Source: Pseudomonas alloputida (GTDB lineage: Bacteria; Pseudomonadota; Gammaproteobacteria; Pseudomonadales; Pseudomonadaceae). From it: a stretch of 64,000 nt of DNA. The first letter of the stretch is position 1. Each line of letters opens with the position of its first letter. The stretch covers positions 1-64,000 of the forward strand of contig NZ_CP128540.1 in assembly GCF_021283545.2 (NCBI RefSeq). The letters run 5' to 3'. The notes below the pieces were generated by a model. It was not told where the DNA came from. It searched no databases and saw only the letters and a program-made list of their open reading frames with translations. This document shows, in pieces, positions 12,446 through 23,729 of the stretch. A program made the position numbers and the translations under genes.

Positions 12446-14092
12446 ATGCCATCAGCCGATTCTGTCTTCGACTACGTGGTCGTAGGGGCCGGCCCCGCCG
12501 GATGCCTGCTGGCCAATCGTTTGTCCGCCGACCCTTCCTGCCGCGTGCTGCTGCTGGAGGCGGGTGGCCGTGACAATTATCCCTGGATCCACATCCCCGT
12601 TGGTTACCTCTACTGCATCGGCAACCCGCGCACAGACTGGTGCTTCAAGACCGAGGCACAACCTGGCCTCGGCGGTCGCGCTTTGGGTTATCCAAGGGGC
12701 AAGGTGCTAGGTGGCTGTTCGTCGATCAACGGCATGATCTACATGCGGGGCCAAGCCGCCGACTACGACCATTGGGCCGCGCAAGGCAACGACGGCTGGG
12801 CGTGGAAAGATGTGTTACCGCTGTTCAAGGCCAGCGAAAACCACTTTGCAGGCGCCAGCGAGCACCACGGCGCGGAGGGCGAATGGCGGGTCGAGCGGCA
12901 ACGCTACAGCTGGCCGATCCTTGATGCTTTCCGAGATGCCGCCGAGCAGAGCGGTATTGGCAAGGTCGACGATTTCAACACCGGCGACAACCAGGGTTGT
13001 GGATATTTTCAGGTCAACCAGCGCAGTGGTGTGCGCTGGAATGCTTCCAAAGCTTTCCTGCGGCCGATCAAGGATCGCGCCAACCTCACTGTGCTGACCG
13101 GCGTGCAGGTTGACCAAGTACTGCTCGACAACACCCGCGCAAGGGCGGTGAAGGCGCTCTGGCAAGGGGCCTGGCATGAGTTTGCGGCGCGCCGCGAGAT
13201 CATCCTCTGTGCTGGGGCGGTAGGTTCACCGGGCATCCTCCAGCGCTCCGGCATCGGCCCGCGCCAGTTGCTGGAAAGCTTGGGTATTGGTGTTCGCCAC
13301 GACATGCCAGGCGTTGGTGGCAACTTGCAGGACCACCTGCAACTGCGCCTGATCTACCAGATCCGCAACACCCGTACCTTGAACCAGATGGCCAACAGCC
13401 TGTGGGGCAAGATGGGCATGGGCCTGCGTTACCTCTACGACCGTAGCGGGCCGCTGGCCATGGCGCCGAGCCAGTTAGGCGCGTTCGTGCGTTCAAGCCC
13501 CGAACAGGCCACCGCCAACCTTCAGTATCACGTGCAGCCGCTGTCACTGGAACGCTTCGGTGAGCCGTTGCATCAGTTCCCGGCCTTTACTGCCTCGGTG
13601 TGCAACCTGCGCCCGGCCAGCCGCGGGCGCATCGACATCTGCAGCACCGACATGAACAGCACGCCGCGGATCGACCCCAATTACCTCAGTGCTCCGCAGG
13701 ACTTGCGGGTTGCTGCCGATGCCATTCGCCTTACCCGGCGCATCGTCCAGGCCCCTGCCCTCGCCGCTTTCGAGCCCAAGGAATATTTGCCGGGCCCGGC
13801 GCTGCAAAGCGAGGAAGACCTGTTCGAGGCCGCTGGCAAGATCGGCACCACCATCTTCCACCCGGTCGGTACCTGTCGCATGGGCAACGGTGCCATGGAC
13901 GTTGTGGATAACCAGCTGCGCGTGCATGGCATCCCCGGTCTACGTGTAGCCGATGCTTCGATCATGCCGCAGATAACTTCCGGCAATACGTGTTCCCCCA
14001 CCCTGATGATCGCCGAAAAGGCGGCGCAACTGATCCTCAAAGGAGCTGCTACCCAGACCTACCTGAACCAAGACGCGTTACCGACGCCCTGA
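12446..14092 (+). CDS. GMC-family FAD-dependent oxidoreductase (alcohol/choline dehydrogenase-like)
   Basis: A 548-residue flavoprotein, start ATG 12446 with GCGAGG upstream. The N-terminal Rossmann motif GAGPAG (14-19) is followed by the GMC signature region around PRGKVLGGCSSINGMIYMRG. The C-terminal block has the catalytic His region FHPVGTCRMG and the NTCSPTLMIAEKAA tail. It most resembles choline dehydrogenase/AlkJ-type alcohol dehydrogenases. The substrate cannot be read from sequence. A LysR regulator is divergent and an MHS-type transporter follows 97 bp downstream, suggesting uptake and oxidation of one compound. Confidence 0.88.
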   Translation: MPSADSVFDYVVVGAGPAGCLLANRLSADPSCRVLLLEAGGRDNYPWIHIPVGYLYCIGNPRTDWCFKTEAQPGLGGRALGYPRGKVLGGCSSINGMIYMRGQAADYDHWAAQGNDGWAWKDVLPLFKASENHFAGASEHHGAEGEWRVERQRYSWPILDAFRDAAEQSGIGKVDDFNTGDNQGCGYFQVNQRSGVRWNASKAFLRPIKDRANLTVLTGVQVDQVLLDNTRARAVKALWQGAWHEFAARREIILCAGAVGSPGILQRSGIGPRQLLESLGIGVRHDMPGVGGNLQDHLQLRLIYQIRNTRTLNQMANSLWGKMGMGLRYLYDRSGPLAMAPSQLGAFVRSSPEQATANLQYHVQPLSLERFGEPLHQFPAFTASVCNLRPASRGRIDICSTDMNSTPRIDPNYLSAPQDLRVAADAIRLTRRIVQAPALAAFEPKEYLPGPALQSEEDLFEAAGKIGTTIFHPVGTCRMGNGAMDVVDNQLRVHGIPGLRVADASIMPQITSGNTCSPTLMIAEKAAQLILKGAATQTYLNQDALPTP

Positions 14093-14189
14093 CCCGGGTG
14101 CGTGCAGTACCGGCGGCTTGCGGTCAGAAGTCGCCGACAGTGGAACAACAAGAATAATCACTGTGGCCTAAGGGCCGAGGACAGCAACG

Positions 14190-15809
14190 ATGTCGGATTA
14201 CATCCAAGAGCAGGGGGCGGCGGCCAGTAGCTCCAGCCGCCGTGAAGAACGCAAGATCATTTTCGCGTCATCCCTCGGGACGGTTTTCGAGTGGTATGAC
14301 TTTTTTCTCTATGGTGCGCTGGCAGCGGTCATCAGCAAGCAGTTCTTCGCTGGCGTGAACGATACCACCGCTTTCATCTTCGCCCTGATGGCCTTCGCTG
14401 CGGGCTTTCTGGTGCGGCCGTTTGGCGCGCTGGTGTTCGGCCGCCTGGGTGACATGATCGGGCGCAAGTACACCTTCCTGGTCACCATCGTGCTGATGGG
14501 CCTGTCCACTTTCGCTGTGGGGTTGTTGCCCACCTACGCCAGCATCGGCATCGCCGCACCGATCATCCTGGTGATCCTGCGCATGCTTCAAGGGCTGGCG
14601 CTGGGCGGCGAGTATGGCGGTGCAGCCACTTACGTGGCCGAGCATGCGCCGCCTGGCAAGCGTGGCTTGCACACTGGTTTCATCCAGTCCACCGCAACGC
14701 TGGGCCTGTTGTTGTCGCTCTTGGTGGTGCTGGGTAGCCGGTATATCAGTGGCGACCAGTTCGAAACCTGGGGCTGGCGCTTGCCGTTCCTGCTGTCGAT
14801 CGTGCTGTTGGCGATCTCCACCTGGATTCGCATGAGCATGCACGAGTCGCCGGCCTTTGTGAAAATGAAGGCTCAGGGCAAGGTCAGCAAGTCGCCCATC
14901 CGTGAGTCATTCACCTCCTGGCCAAACCTGAAAGTGGTGCTTACCGCCCTGTTCAGCATCAACGCGGGGCAGGCTGTGACCTTCTACACGGCGCAGTTCT
15001 ACGTTCTGTTCTTCATGACCCAGATGCTGAAAATGGACTCGGCTCAGGCCAACACCCTGCTCATCATCAGCGTTGTGATTGGCGCGCCGTTCTTCGTGTT
15101 CTTCGGCTGGTTGTCCGACCGTATCGGCCGCAAGCCGATCCTGATGCTCGGCCTGTTGCTGGCCACGGTACTGTACTTCCCACTGTTCAAGGCGCTGAGC
15201 CACTACGCCAACCCGCAGATCGACGCTGCCAGCCGTCAGGCGCCGATCGTGGTCACCGCCGACCCGCAAGGCTGCACATTCCAGTTCGACCCCGTGGGCA
15301 AGGCTCGTTTTGACAGCCCGTGCGACAAGGTCAAGACCTTCCTGGTCAAGCAGGGCCTGCCGTACAGCTCGGTTAGCGTGGCCGGCAGTGAAGTGGTGGT
15401 CAACATCGGTGACAAGACCATCAACGGCTTTGACGAAACCGCCATGCGTGCTGCAATCGAGCAGGCTGGTTACCCGGCCAAGGCGGACCCTGCGCAGGTC
15501 AACCAGGTAATGGTGGTGGTACTGATCGTGGCGATGATCCTGATCGCGACCATGACCTATGGCCCGTTGGCGGCGGTGATGGTCGAGCTGTTCCCGACCC
15601 GCATCCGCTACACCTCGATGTCGCTGCCCTATCACATTGGTAATGGCTGGTTTGGTGGTTTCCTGCCTACCGTATCGTTTGCGCTGGTGGTCTATACCGG
15701 GGATATCTTCTACGGGCTGTGGTACCCGGTGCTGGTGACCGGGATCAGCCTGGTGGTTGGGATCTTCTGTCTGAGAGAAACCAAGGATGTAGATATCGAC
15801 AAAGTCTGA
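14190..15809 (+). CDS. MHS-family major facilitator transporter
   Basis: A 539-residue proton symporter-like permease. The N-terminus has the metabolite:H+ symporter signature (SSLGTVFEWYDFFLYGALA) and loop motifs GRLGDMIGRKYTF and GWLSDRIGRKPIL. Between the membrane halves' later segments it carries an extra soluble insert of about 90 residues (roughly 350-440, with two Cys) that standard MHS members of about 430 residues lack. It follows a GMC oxidoreductase and ends at a strong terminator. The substrate is unknown, likely an organic acid or polar metabolite. Confidence 0.86.
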   Translation: MSDYIQEQGAAASSSSRREERKIIFASSLGTVFEWYDFFLYGALAAVISKQFFAGVNDTTAFIFALMAFAAGFLVRPFGALVFGRLGDMIGRKYTFLVTIVLMGLSTFAVGLLPTYASIGIAAPIILVILRMLQGLALGGEYGGAATYVAEHAPPGKRGLHTGFIQSTATLGLLLSLLVVLGSRYISGDQFETWGWRLPFLLSIVLLAISTWIRMSMHESPAFVKMKAQGKVSKSPIRESFTSWPNLKVVLTALFSINAGQAVTFYTAQFYVLFFMTQMLKMDSAQANTLLIISVVIGAPFFVFFGWLSDRIGRKPILMLGLLLATVLYFPLFKALSHYANPQIDAASRQAPIVVTADPQGCTFQFDPVGKARFDSPCDKVKTFLVKQGLPYSSVSVAGSEVVVNIGDKTINGFDETAMRAAIEQAGYPAKADPAQVNQVMVVVLIVAMILIATMTYGPLAAVMVELFPTRIRYTSMSLPYHIGNGWFGGFLPTVSFALVVYTGDIFYGLWYPVLVTGISLVVGIFCLRETKDVDIDKV

Positions 15810-15820
15810 TGTCCACATGC

Positions 15821-15857
15821 CATAAAAAAACCGGCTGTAAAAGCCGGTTTTTTTATG
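15821..15857. terminator. Bidirectional rho-independent terminator
   Basis: A perfect inverted repeat: CATAAAAAAACCGGCT, a five-base loop, then AGCCGGTTTTTTTATG. The GC stem is flanked by A7 and T7 runs. It lies 11 bp after the MHS transporter stop and before the convergent plsC-like gene (ending at 15984), so it can serve both strands. Confidence 0.92.
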
Positions 15858-15983
15858 CCTCAAAAAAACTTATGCACGATTTTCAGAAAAAATTCATACA
15901 AAGAAATAACTAGCAAATTCATACACTTAGATATCAATTCAAGCATTTAATCCAAAAACTGCACACAAGTTATCCACAGAAGG

Positions 15984-16754
15984 TCAAGCCATCTGCTCCT
16001 GAGGTTTTTCCGCAGCTGGCGGCAGCGATCCCATGGCCCGCTGGGTCGCTTCGTTCCAAGCTGCAGCGCGGTCGTTGAGTTCGGCAATGGCACGTGGCCC
16101 CGTGCCGTTGGCGTACATCGGCTCACCAATTACCACTTCGATTGTACCGGCACGCTTGCCCCAACCGGTCTTGGGCCAGAACTTGCCGGCGTTGTGGGCA
16201 ATCGGCAGCACCGGCAGCCCGGCATTCACGGCCAGGGCGGTACCGCCGCGCGAGAACTTGCCGATGGTGCCGAACGGTACACGGGTGCCTTCTGGGAAAA
16301 TCAGCACCCACGTCTTCTGCTTGAGCAGTTCGTCACCCTTGCTCGCTACCTGCCGTAGCGCTTCCTTTGGGTTGTCGCGGTTGATCGCGATGGGCCGCAG
16401 CATGGCCATGGCCCAGCCGAAGAACGGTACATACAGCAGCTCGCGCTTGAGCACCTGGCTAAGCGGCGAGAAGTACTGGGACAGGAAGAAGGTTTCCCAG
16501 GTGCTCTGGTGATTGGACAAAATCACGCAAGGCTCAGCTGGCACGTTCTCGGCGCCAGTGATCTTGTAGTCGATGCCCAGGATGGTGCGCACCAGAAACA
16601 GCGCGCAGCGGCACCAGTACACGTTGATGAACTTGTAGCGCTTGGGGAACGACAGGAACGGCGCGACGAAGAAGCTCAGCGAGCACCACAGCAGCGAACT
16701 GGTGCCCAGCAGCAGGTAAAAAAGAAAGATTCTGATCGCCTGCAGGATCGACAT
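15984..16754 (-). CDS. plsC: PlsC-family 1-acyl-sn-glycerol-3-phosphate acyltransferase
   Basis: Membrane-bound acyltransferase of phospholipid synthesis, about 256 residues if started at MSILQAIRIFLF. An alternative ATG 15 bp upstream is possible. An N-terminal hydrophobic segment is followed by the catalytic HX4E-type motif in NHQSTWE (the family often has HX4D) and the phosphate-binding FPEGTRVPFG. It is the last gene of a minus-strand run glyQ-glyS-gmhB-plsC. Pseudomonads carry several paralogs, so whether this is the main PlsC is not settled. Confidence 0.85.
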   Translation of the reverse strand: MSILQAIRIFLFYLLLGTSSLLWCSLSFFVAPFLSFPKRYKFINVYWCRCALFLVRTILGIDYKITGAENVPAEPCVILSNHQSTWETFFLSQYFSPLSQVLKRELLYVPFFGWAMAMLRPIAINRDNPKEALRQVASKGDELLKQKTWVLIFPEGTRVPFGTIGKFSRGGTALAVNAGLPVLPIAHNAGKFWPKTGWGKRAGTIEVVIGEPMYANGTGPRAIAELNDRAAAWNEATQRAMGSLPPAAEKPQEQMA

Positions 16755-16815
16755 AGTGGCTTGTACCATTGCGGGGCATGCCCGCCTGAGAAAAATGCGC
16801 CAGAAGGCGCACTGT

Positions 16816-17343
16816 TTAAATTAGTTCTCTGGCGATAGCTGCCAGATCGTCGAAAATCAGTGTAGTTTCCGGGACGCCTTTTTCCAGGGTCCGCTCGCCC
16901 TTGCCGGTCTTCACCAGCACGGGTTGTGCACCGACGGCCAGGGCGGCCTCCAGGTCACCTTTGCTGTCGCCGACGAACCAGACGCCTTCAAGGCCGATCT
17001 GGTAATGCTCGGCGATCGCCCGCAACATGCCGGGCTTGGGCTTGCGGCAATCGCACCCTTCGTCCGGCCCATGCGGGCAATACACGATATGGCCCACCTC
17101 ACCGCCCTGCTCGGCCACCAGCGCGCGCAGGCGCGCATGCATGGCCTCAAGGGTTGCCAGCGGATAGTAGCCACGGGCAATGCCGGACTGGTTGGTGGCC
17201 ACGGCCACCGTCCAGCCCGCCTTGCTCAACTGCGCGATCGCATCGACCGAACCGGGGATCGGCACCCATTCTTCCAGCGTCTTGATGTACGCATCGGAGT
17301 CGTAGTTGATCACCCCGTCACGGTCGAGAATCAGCAGTTTCAA
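16816..17343 (-). CDS. gmhB: D-glycero-beta-D-manno-heptose 1,7-bisphosphate 7-phosphatase
   Basis: HAD-superfamily phosphatase of ADP-heptose synthesis for the lipopolysaccharide core. The 175-residue protein has the catalytic DRDGV motif (about 8-12), the SGIARGYY segment, and the zinc-binding loop CPHGPDEGCDCRKPKPGM specific to GmhB. Its start lies 3 bp beyond the glyS stop, so the two are likely co-transcribed. This link to glyQS is common in pseudomonads. Confidence 0.93.
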   Translation of the reverse strand: MKLLILDRDGVINYDSDAYIKTLEEWVPIPGSVDAIAQLSKAGWTVAVATNQSGIARGYYPLATLEAMHARLRALVAEQGGEVGHIVYCPHGPDEGCDCRKPKPGMLRAIAEHYQIGLEGVWFVGDSKGDLEAALAVGAQPVLVKTGKGERTLEKGVPETTLIFDDLAAIARELI

Positions 17344-17346
17344 GGC

Positions 17347-19397
17347 TTACCCCAGCAGCGAAATGTCAGCCACGCCCAGGAACAGGCCGCGCAGACGGCT
17401 GAGCAGGGCATAACGGTTGGCACGTACCTTGGCGTCTTCGGCGTTGACCATGACCGCCTCGAAGAAGGCATCGACCGGGTCACGCAGGGCCGCCAGGCGG
17501 GCCAGCGATTCGCTGTACTGACGTGCTGCAGCCATCGGTTGCACGGCCTGGTCGGCCTGCTGGATGGCCGAGTACAGGGAGAACTCGTTGGCATTGTCGA
17601 AGTACTTCGGCTCGACCTGCTCGGCGATGGCTCCTTCGGCCTTGCTCAGCAGGTTCGACACGCGCTTGTTCACCGCGGCCAGGGCCTCGGCTTCCGGCAG
17701 TTTGCGGAACGCCTGCACGGCTTGTACGCGCTGGTCGAAGTCCAGGGCGGAGCCTGGCTGCAGTGCGCGTACCGACAGGTACGTGGCGACGTCGATGCCT
17801 TCGTCTTCGTAACGCGCGCGCAGGCGGTCGAAAATGAACTCCAGTACTTGCTCGGCCAGGCCGGGGGCCTTGATCTTGGCGCCGAACTGCTTGACCGCAA
17901 ACTCAACCGCGCCGGTCAGGTCCAGGTCCAGTTGCTTCTCGATCAGGATACGCAGCACGCCCAGAGCAGCACGGCGCAGGGCGTACGGGTCCTTGCTGCC
18001 GGTAGGCAGCATGCCGATGCCAAAGATACCCACCAGGGTGTCGAGCTTGTCGGCGATGGCCACGGCAGCACCGGTCAGGGTCTGCGGCAGCTCGGCGCCT
18101 GCACCGCGCGGCATGTACTGCTCGTTCAGGGCCAGGGCTACGTCTTCCGGCTCACCGTCGTTGAGCGCGTAGTAGTAACCGGCAACACCCTGCATTTCAG
18201 GGAATTCGCCGACCATCTCGGTGGCCAGGTCGCACTTCGACAGCAGGCCGGCACGGCCAGCGCGCTGGGCGTCGCCGCCGATCAGCGGAGCAATGAAGGC
18301 GGCCAGCCTGGAAACACGTTCGGCCTTGTCGTACACGGTGCCGAGCTGAGCCTGGAACACCACGTTCTTGAGGCGCTCGTTGAAGGTTTCCAGTGGCTGC
18401 TTCTTGTCCTGCTTGAAGAAGAACTCGGCGTCGGTCAGGCGCGGGCGCACGACTTTTTCGTTGCCTTGCACGATCTGCTTCGGGTCGCGGCTTTCGACGT
18501 TGGCCACGGTAATGAAGCGCGGCAGCAGCTTGCCTTCGCTGTCCAGCAGGCAGAAGTACTTCTGGTTGTCCTGCATGGTGGTGATCAGGGCTTCTTGCGG
18601 CACCTCGAGGAAACGCTCCTCGAACGAGCACACCAGCGGCACCGGCCACTCGACCAGAGCGGTCACTTCGTCCAGCAGCGCCGGTGGCACGATGGCCGTG
18701 CCTTCCTGCTGCATGGCCAGCTCTGCGGTACGCTTGCTGATCAGCTCGCGGCGCTCGGCGAAGTCGGCCAGGACGTAGGCCTTGCGCAGGTCTTCGACGT
18801 AGTTGGCCGGGGTGGTGATGAGCACGTTTTCCGGATGGTGGAAGCGGTGGCCACGGGATTCACGCCCGGCCTTCTGCGACAGGATGGTGCAATCGACCAC
18901 CTGATCGCCCAGCAGCATCACCAGCCATTGGGTCGGGCGCACGAACTCTTCACGGCTGGCCGCCCAGCGCATGCGCTTGGGAATCGGCAGGTCGTTCAGC
19001 GAATCTTCGACGATGGTCGGCAGCAGCCCAACGGTAGCCTTGCCCGGGATGTGCTGGGAGAAGCGCAGCTTGGGGCCGCTCTGGTCGATCTCGGCCAGTT
19101 CCACACCGCACTTCTTGGCGAAGCCCAGCGCAGCCTGGGTCGGCTCGCCTTCGGCGTTGAAGGCAGCCTGCAGGGGCGGGCCGTCGATGTTGATGCTGCG
19201 GTCAGGTTGCTGCACGTCCAGCTGGCGAATCAGCACGGCCAGACGACGCGGCGCGGCGTACACCTGCTTGCCGGTGTAGTTCAGGCCAGCAGCCTGCAGG
19301 CCTTTTTCGATACCGGCCAGGAAGGCGTCGCCAAGGCTGGCGAGGGCCTTGGGTGGCAGCTCTTCGGTGCCCAGTTCTACCAGGAAATCTTGAGCAC

Positions 19398-19401
<4 letters not shown>
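17347..19401 (-). CDS. glyS: Glycine--tRNA ligase beta subunit
   Basis: Beta subunit of the tetrameric (alpha2beta2) bacterial glycyl-tRNA synthetase, responsible for tRNA recognition. The 684-residue length is normal. It begins [20 protein letters not shown], the conserved N-terminus of GlyS. Its ATG overlaps the glyQ stop by 4 bp (ATGA), indicating translational coupling for balanced subunits. The C-terminal part is the DALR-type anticodon-binding domain. Confidence 0.97.
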
Positions 19402-20345
<944 letters not shown>

Positions 20346-20428
20346 GAAATTCACCTGTATCTGGGGATGCGGATGTAAAGAGCGGGAGTATAACCTGATT
20401 CGCCTCGCCCTCTACTCATTGGAGCCTT

Positions 20429-20980
20429 ATGCCACGCTGCTTTTGGTGTACCGACGATCCGTTGTACCAGGCCTACCACGACCAGGAATGGGGAATGCCA
20501 CAGCGCGACCCGGCGTTGCTCTTCGAGATGCTTTTGCTCGAAGGGTTCCAGGCGGGGCTTTCGTGGATTACCGTTTTGCGCAAACGCGAGCGTTATCGCC
20601 AGGTGATGTACGGCTTCGACCCGGTAAAGCTGGCGGCCATGAGCGACGAACGCATCGAAGAATTGATGCAGGATGCAGGCATCATCCGCAATCGCCTCAA
20701 GCTCAAGGCCGCAAGGCGCAACGCCCAGGCCTGGCTGGCTGTGGATAACCCTGCCGAATGGCTGTGGTCGTTCGTCGGCGGCTCACCGAAGATCAACCAC
20801 TTCAAGCAGCGCAGCGACGTGCCGGCGGTCACCGATGAAGCCAAGGCAATGAGCAAGGCCCTGCAGAAAGCTGGCTTCACGTTCGTCGGTCCGACCATCT
20901 GCTACGCCTTCATGCAGGCCACCGGCATGGTCATGGACCACACCACCGACTGCGATCGCTACGCCGCCTTGTTGCGCTGA
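20429..20980 (+). CDS. tag: DNA-3-methyladenine glycosylase I
   Basis: Base-excision repair glycosylase that removes 3-methyladenine. The 183-residue product has the zinc-binding N-terminus (CFWCTDDPLYQAYHDQEWG) and the C-terminal HTTDC that completes the metal site. The glycosylase core EMLLLEGFQAGLSW is intact. It is divergent from glyQ and is followed, 41 bp on, by the lipid A acyltransferase gene. Confidence 0.95.
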   Translation: MPRCFWCTDDPLYQAYHDQEWGMPQRDPALLFEMLLLEGFQAGLSWITVLRKRERYRQVMYGFDPVKLAAMSDERIEELMQDAGIIRNRLKLKAARRNAQAWLAVDNPAEWLWSFVGGSPKINHFKQRSDVPAVTDEAKAMSKALQKAGFTFVGPTICYAFMQATGMVMDHTTDCDRYAALLR

Positions 20981-21021
20981 GGGGTTACAATGCGCGCCTT
21001 GCTGAAATAAGGAATTCGCCT

Positions 21022-21909
21022 GTGGAAAAGTTCAAGGGCGCCCTGATGGTCGGGGTGCTGCGCCTGTTTGCCAAGCTGCCCTGGGGCGCTGTGCAGCGTG
21101 TCGGCACCGGTATTGGCTGGCTGATGTGGAAAATCCCCAACAGTTCGCGCAACGTGGTACGGATCAACCTGGCCAAATGCTTCCCGGAGATGGACCCGGT
21201 TGCCCGTGAGCAACTGGTGGGCCAGGCGCTGCGGGATATCGGTAAATCCTTTGTCGAAAGTGCCTGTGCCTGGATCTGGCCGCCGCAACGCTCGCTGGAG
21301 CTGGTCAAGGAAGTGCATGGCCTGGAAGTGCTGGAGCAGGCCCTGGCCTCGGGTAAAGGCGTGGTCGGCATCACCAGCCACCTGGGCAACTGGGAAGTGT
21401 TGAACCACTTCTACTGCAACCAGTGCAAACCGATCATCTTCTACCGCCCGCCGAAGCTGAAGGCGGTGGATGACCTGCTGCGCGAGCAGCGCGTGCAGAT
21501 GGGCAATCGCGTGGCACCGTCGACCAAGGAAGGCATCCTCAGCGTGATCAAGGAAGTGCGCCGTGGTGGCCAGGTGGGTATTCCTGCCGACCCGGAGCCG
21601 GCGGAATCGGCGGGCGTGTTCGTACCGTTCCTCGGCACCCAGGCGCTGACCAGCAAGTTCGTGCCGAACATGCTGGCCGGTGGCAAGGCGGTAGGTGTGT
21701 TCCTGCATGCGCTGCGGTTGCCGGATGGCTCGGGCTTCAAGGTGTTCCTCGAAGCTGCGCCGGAAGAGATGTACAGCACCGATGTGAATGTGTCGGCGGC
21801 GGCGATGAGCAAGGTGGTCGAACGCTATGTGCGCGAGTACCCCAGCCAGTACATGTGGAGCATGAAGCGCTTCAAGAAGCGCCCGGCTGGCGAGCCGCGC
21901 TGGTATTAA
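21022..21909 (+). CDS. lpxL: Lipid A biosynthesis lauroyl-type acyltransferase
   Basis: Inner-membrane late acyltransferase of lipid A synthesis (HtrB/LpxL/LpxM family). The 295-residue product starts at GTG 21022 with AAGGAA upstream. The catalytic HX4E motif is seen in SHLGNWEV, and the N-terminus is amphipathic and hydrophobic. Pseudomonads have more than one family member, so the exact acyl position is not certain. A REP pair follows directly. Confidence 0.87.
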   Translation: MEKFKGALMVGVLRLFAKLPWGAVQRVGTGIGWLMWKIPNSSRNVVRINLAKCFPEMDPVAREQLVGQALRDIGKSFVESACAWIWPPQRSLELVKEVHGLEVLEQALASGKGVVGITSHLGNWEVLNHFYCNQCKPIIFYRPPKLKAVDDLLREQRVQMGNRVAPSTKEGILSVIKEVRRGGQVGIPADPEPAESAGVFVPFLGTQALTSKFVPNMLAGGKAVGVFLHALRLPDGSGFKVFLEAAPEEMYSTDVNVSAAAMSKVVERYVREYPSQYMWSMKRFKKRPAGEPRWY

Positions 21910-21924
21910 GCCATTCACCGTCCT

Positions 21925-21998
21925 CTGTAGGAACGGGTTTACCCGCGAATGCGATGTTGGATTCACCGACGTATTCGCGGGTAAACCCGCTCCTACAG
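21925..21998. repeat. REP pair (inverted)
   Basis: Two inverted REP units of the P. putida type: CTGTAGGAACGGGTTTACCC at the left and the inverse ending GGGTAAACCCGCTCCTACAG at the right. They lie between convergent lpxL and the TPR gene and could act as a bidirectional transcription end or mRNA stabiliser. Confidence 0.9.
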
Positions 21999-22006
21999 GG
22001 ACCGCG

Positions 22007-22321
22007 TCAAGCCGATGTCTTGTTCAGCTTCTTGAGAAAAACGGTCATTTCTTTTTCGGCCTGCTTGTCACCATGGGCCTGCGCCGCCACGATCCCGTCT
22101 TCCCACGCTTTGCGCGCCGCCGCCAGCTCGCCCTGCAGCTGATAGGCCTTACCCAGCAGCTTCCATGCTGCCGAGTATTTCGGATCCTGCTCTACACAGC
22201 GTGCCAGGTGCACCGCTGCTTCAGCGCCGTTGCCTTCATCCAGCCAGGCCTTGCCCAGGCCAAACCTCAGCAGCGGGTTATCCACACCTTTGGCCAGCAT
22301 CTTCTCCAGCGATTCGCGCAT
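22007..22321 (-). CDS. Tetratricopeptide-repeat protein
   Basis: A 104-residue soluble protein made of about two to three TPR helices: PLLRFGLGKAWLDEGNGAEA, then AAWKLLGKAYQLQGELAAAR. No signal peptide is seen. TPR proteins act as adaptors, and the partner is unknown. It follows trkA by 11 bp on the same strand and may be co-transcribed. Two exact TTATCCACA 9-mers occur here and in the start of the neighbouring trkA 3' end (22278 and 22388). Confidence 0.8.
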   Translation of the reverse strand: MRESLEKMLAKGVDNPLLRFGLGKAWLDEGNGAEAAVHLARCVEQDPKYSAAWKLLGKAYQLQGELAAARKAWEDGIVAAQAHGDKQAEKEMTVFLKKLNKTSA

Positions 22322-22332
22322 GCTCTTTTCTC

Positions 22333-23706
22333 CTAGAAGAAACTCAAGCCGACGTGGAACAGCTTCTCCACATCGCGAATATGCTTTTTATCCACAACGA
22401 AGAGGATCACATGGTCCCCTGATTCGATCATGGTGTCGTCATGGGCAATCATCACTTCTTCGTCACGGATGATCGCACCAATAGTGGTGCCCGGTGGCAG
22501 CGTGATGTCCTCGATTGCCTTGCCGACCACCTTGCTCGACTTCGAATCGCCATGTGCCACCGCCTCGATCGCTTCGGCCGCACCGCGGCGCAGCGAGTGC
22601 ACACTGACGATGTCGCCACGACGGACGTGCGCCAGCAGTGTGCCGATGGTGGCGAGCTGCGGGCTGATGGCAATGTCGATATCGCCACCCTGTACCAGGT
22701 CGACATAAGCCGGGTTGTTGATGATGGTCATCACCTTGCCTGCGCCCAGGCGCTTGGCCAGCAAGGACGACATGATGTTGGCTTCGTCATCGTTGGTCAG
22801 GGCCAGGAAAATATCGGCGTCGGCGATGTTCTCTTCGAGCATCAGGTCTTTGTCCGAGGCGCTGCCCTGCAGCACCACAGTGCTTTCCAGGGTATCGGAG
22901 AGGTGCCGGCAACGCGCCGGGCTCATCTCGATGATCTTCACCTGATATCGGCTTTCGATGGCCTCCGCCAGGCGCTCGCCGATCTGCCCGCCGCCGGCGA
23001 TGACAATGCGTTTATTGGTTTCGTCGATGCGGCGCAGTTCGCCCATCACCGCACGGATATCCTTCTTCGCGGCAATGAAGAACACCTCGTCGTCGGCTTC
23101 GATCACCGTGTCGCCACGCGGGGTGATCGGCCGGTCGCGGCGGAAGATGGCCGCCACGCGGGTGTCGACGTTGGGCATGTGCGCGCGGATCTGGCGCAAT
23201 TGCTGGCCGACCAGCGGGCCGCCGTAGTAGGCCTTCACTGCCACGAGCTGGGCCTTGCCCTCGGCGAAATCGATCACCTGCAGCGAGCCTGGGTGTTCGA
23301 TCAGGCGCTTGATGTAATTGGTCACCACCTGCTCGGGGCTGATCAGAACGTCGACCGGGATATGGTCGTTGTCGAACAGCTCTTCGCGGGTCAGGTAGGA
23401 CGATTCGCGCACCCGTGCAATCTTGGTCGGGGTATGGAACAGCGAATAGGCCACCTGGCAGGCAACCATGTTGGTCTCGTCACTGTTGGTTACCGCCACC
23501 AGCATGTCGGCGTCGTCGGCACCGGCCTGACGCAGTACCGTCGGCAGTGAGCCACGGCCCTGGACGGTGCGGATGTCCAGGCGGTCGCCGAGGTCGCGCA
23601 GGCGGTCGCCGTCGGTGTCGACCACGGTAATGTCGTTGGCTTCGCTGGCCAGGTGTTCAGCCAGCGTACCGCCTACCTGCCCTGCGCCGAGGATGATGAT
23701 CTTCAT
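22333..23706 (-). CDS. trkA: Trk potassium transporter peripheral subunit TrkA
   Basis: Cytosolic NAD-binding regulator of the Trk K+ channels. The 457-residue protein has two tandem RCK modules: a first Rossmann motif [13 protein letters not shown] at the N-terminus and a second, [13 protein letters not shown], near residue 235. Each is followed by a TrkA_C domain. It lies downstream of rsmB (23-bp gap) in def/fmt/rsmB/trkA order, typical of gammaproteobacteria. The membrane subunit TrkH is not in the window. Confidence 0.96.
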   Translation of the reverse strand: MKIIILGAGQVGGTLAEHLASEANDITVVDTDGDRLRDLGDRLDIRTVQGRGSLPTVLRQAGADDADMLVAVTNSDETNMVACQVAYSLFHTPTKIARVRESSYLTREELFDNDHIPVDVLISPEQVVTNYIKRLIEHPGSLQVIDFAEGKAQLVAVKAYYGGPLVGQQLRQIRAHMPNVDTRVAAIFRRDRPITPRGDTVIEADDEVFFIAAKKDIRAVMGELRRIDETNKRIVIAGGGQIGERLAEAIESRYQVKIIEMSPARCRHLSDTLESTVVLQGSASDKDLMLEENIADADIFLALTNDDEANIMSSLLAKRLGAGKVMTIINNPAYVDLVQGGDIDIAISPQLATIGTLLAHVRRGDIVSVHSLRRGAAEAIEAVAHGDSKSSKVVGKAIEDITLPPGTTIGAIIRDEEVMIAHDDTMIESGDHVILFVVDKKHIRDVEKLFHVGLSFF

Positions 23707-23729
23707 GCGCTACTCCCTATCCTTTGTTC

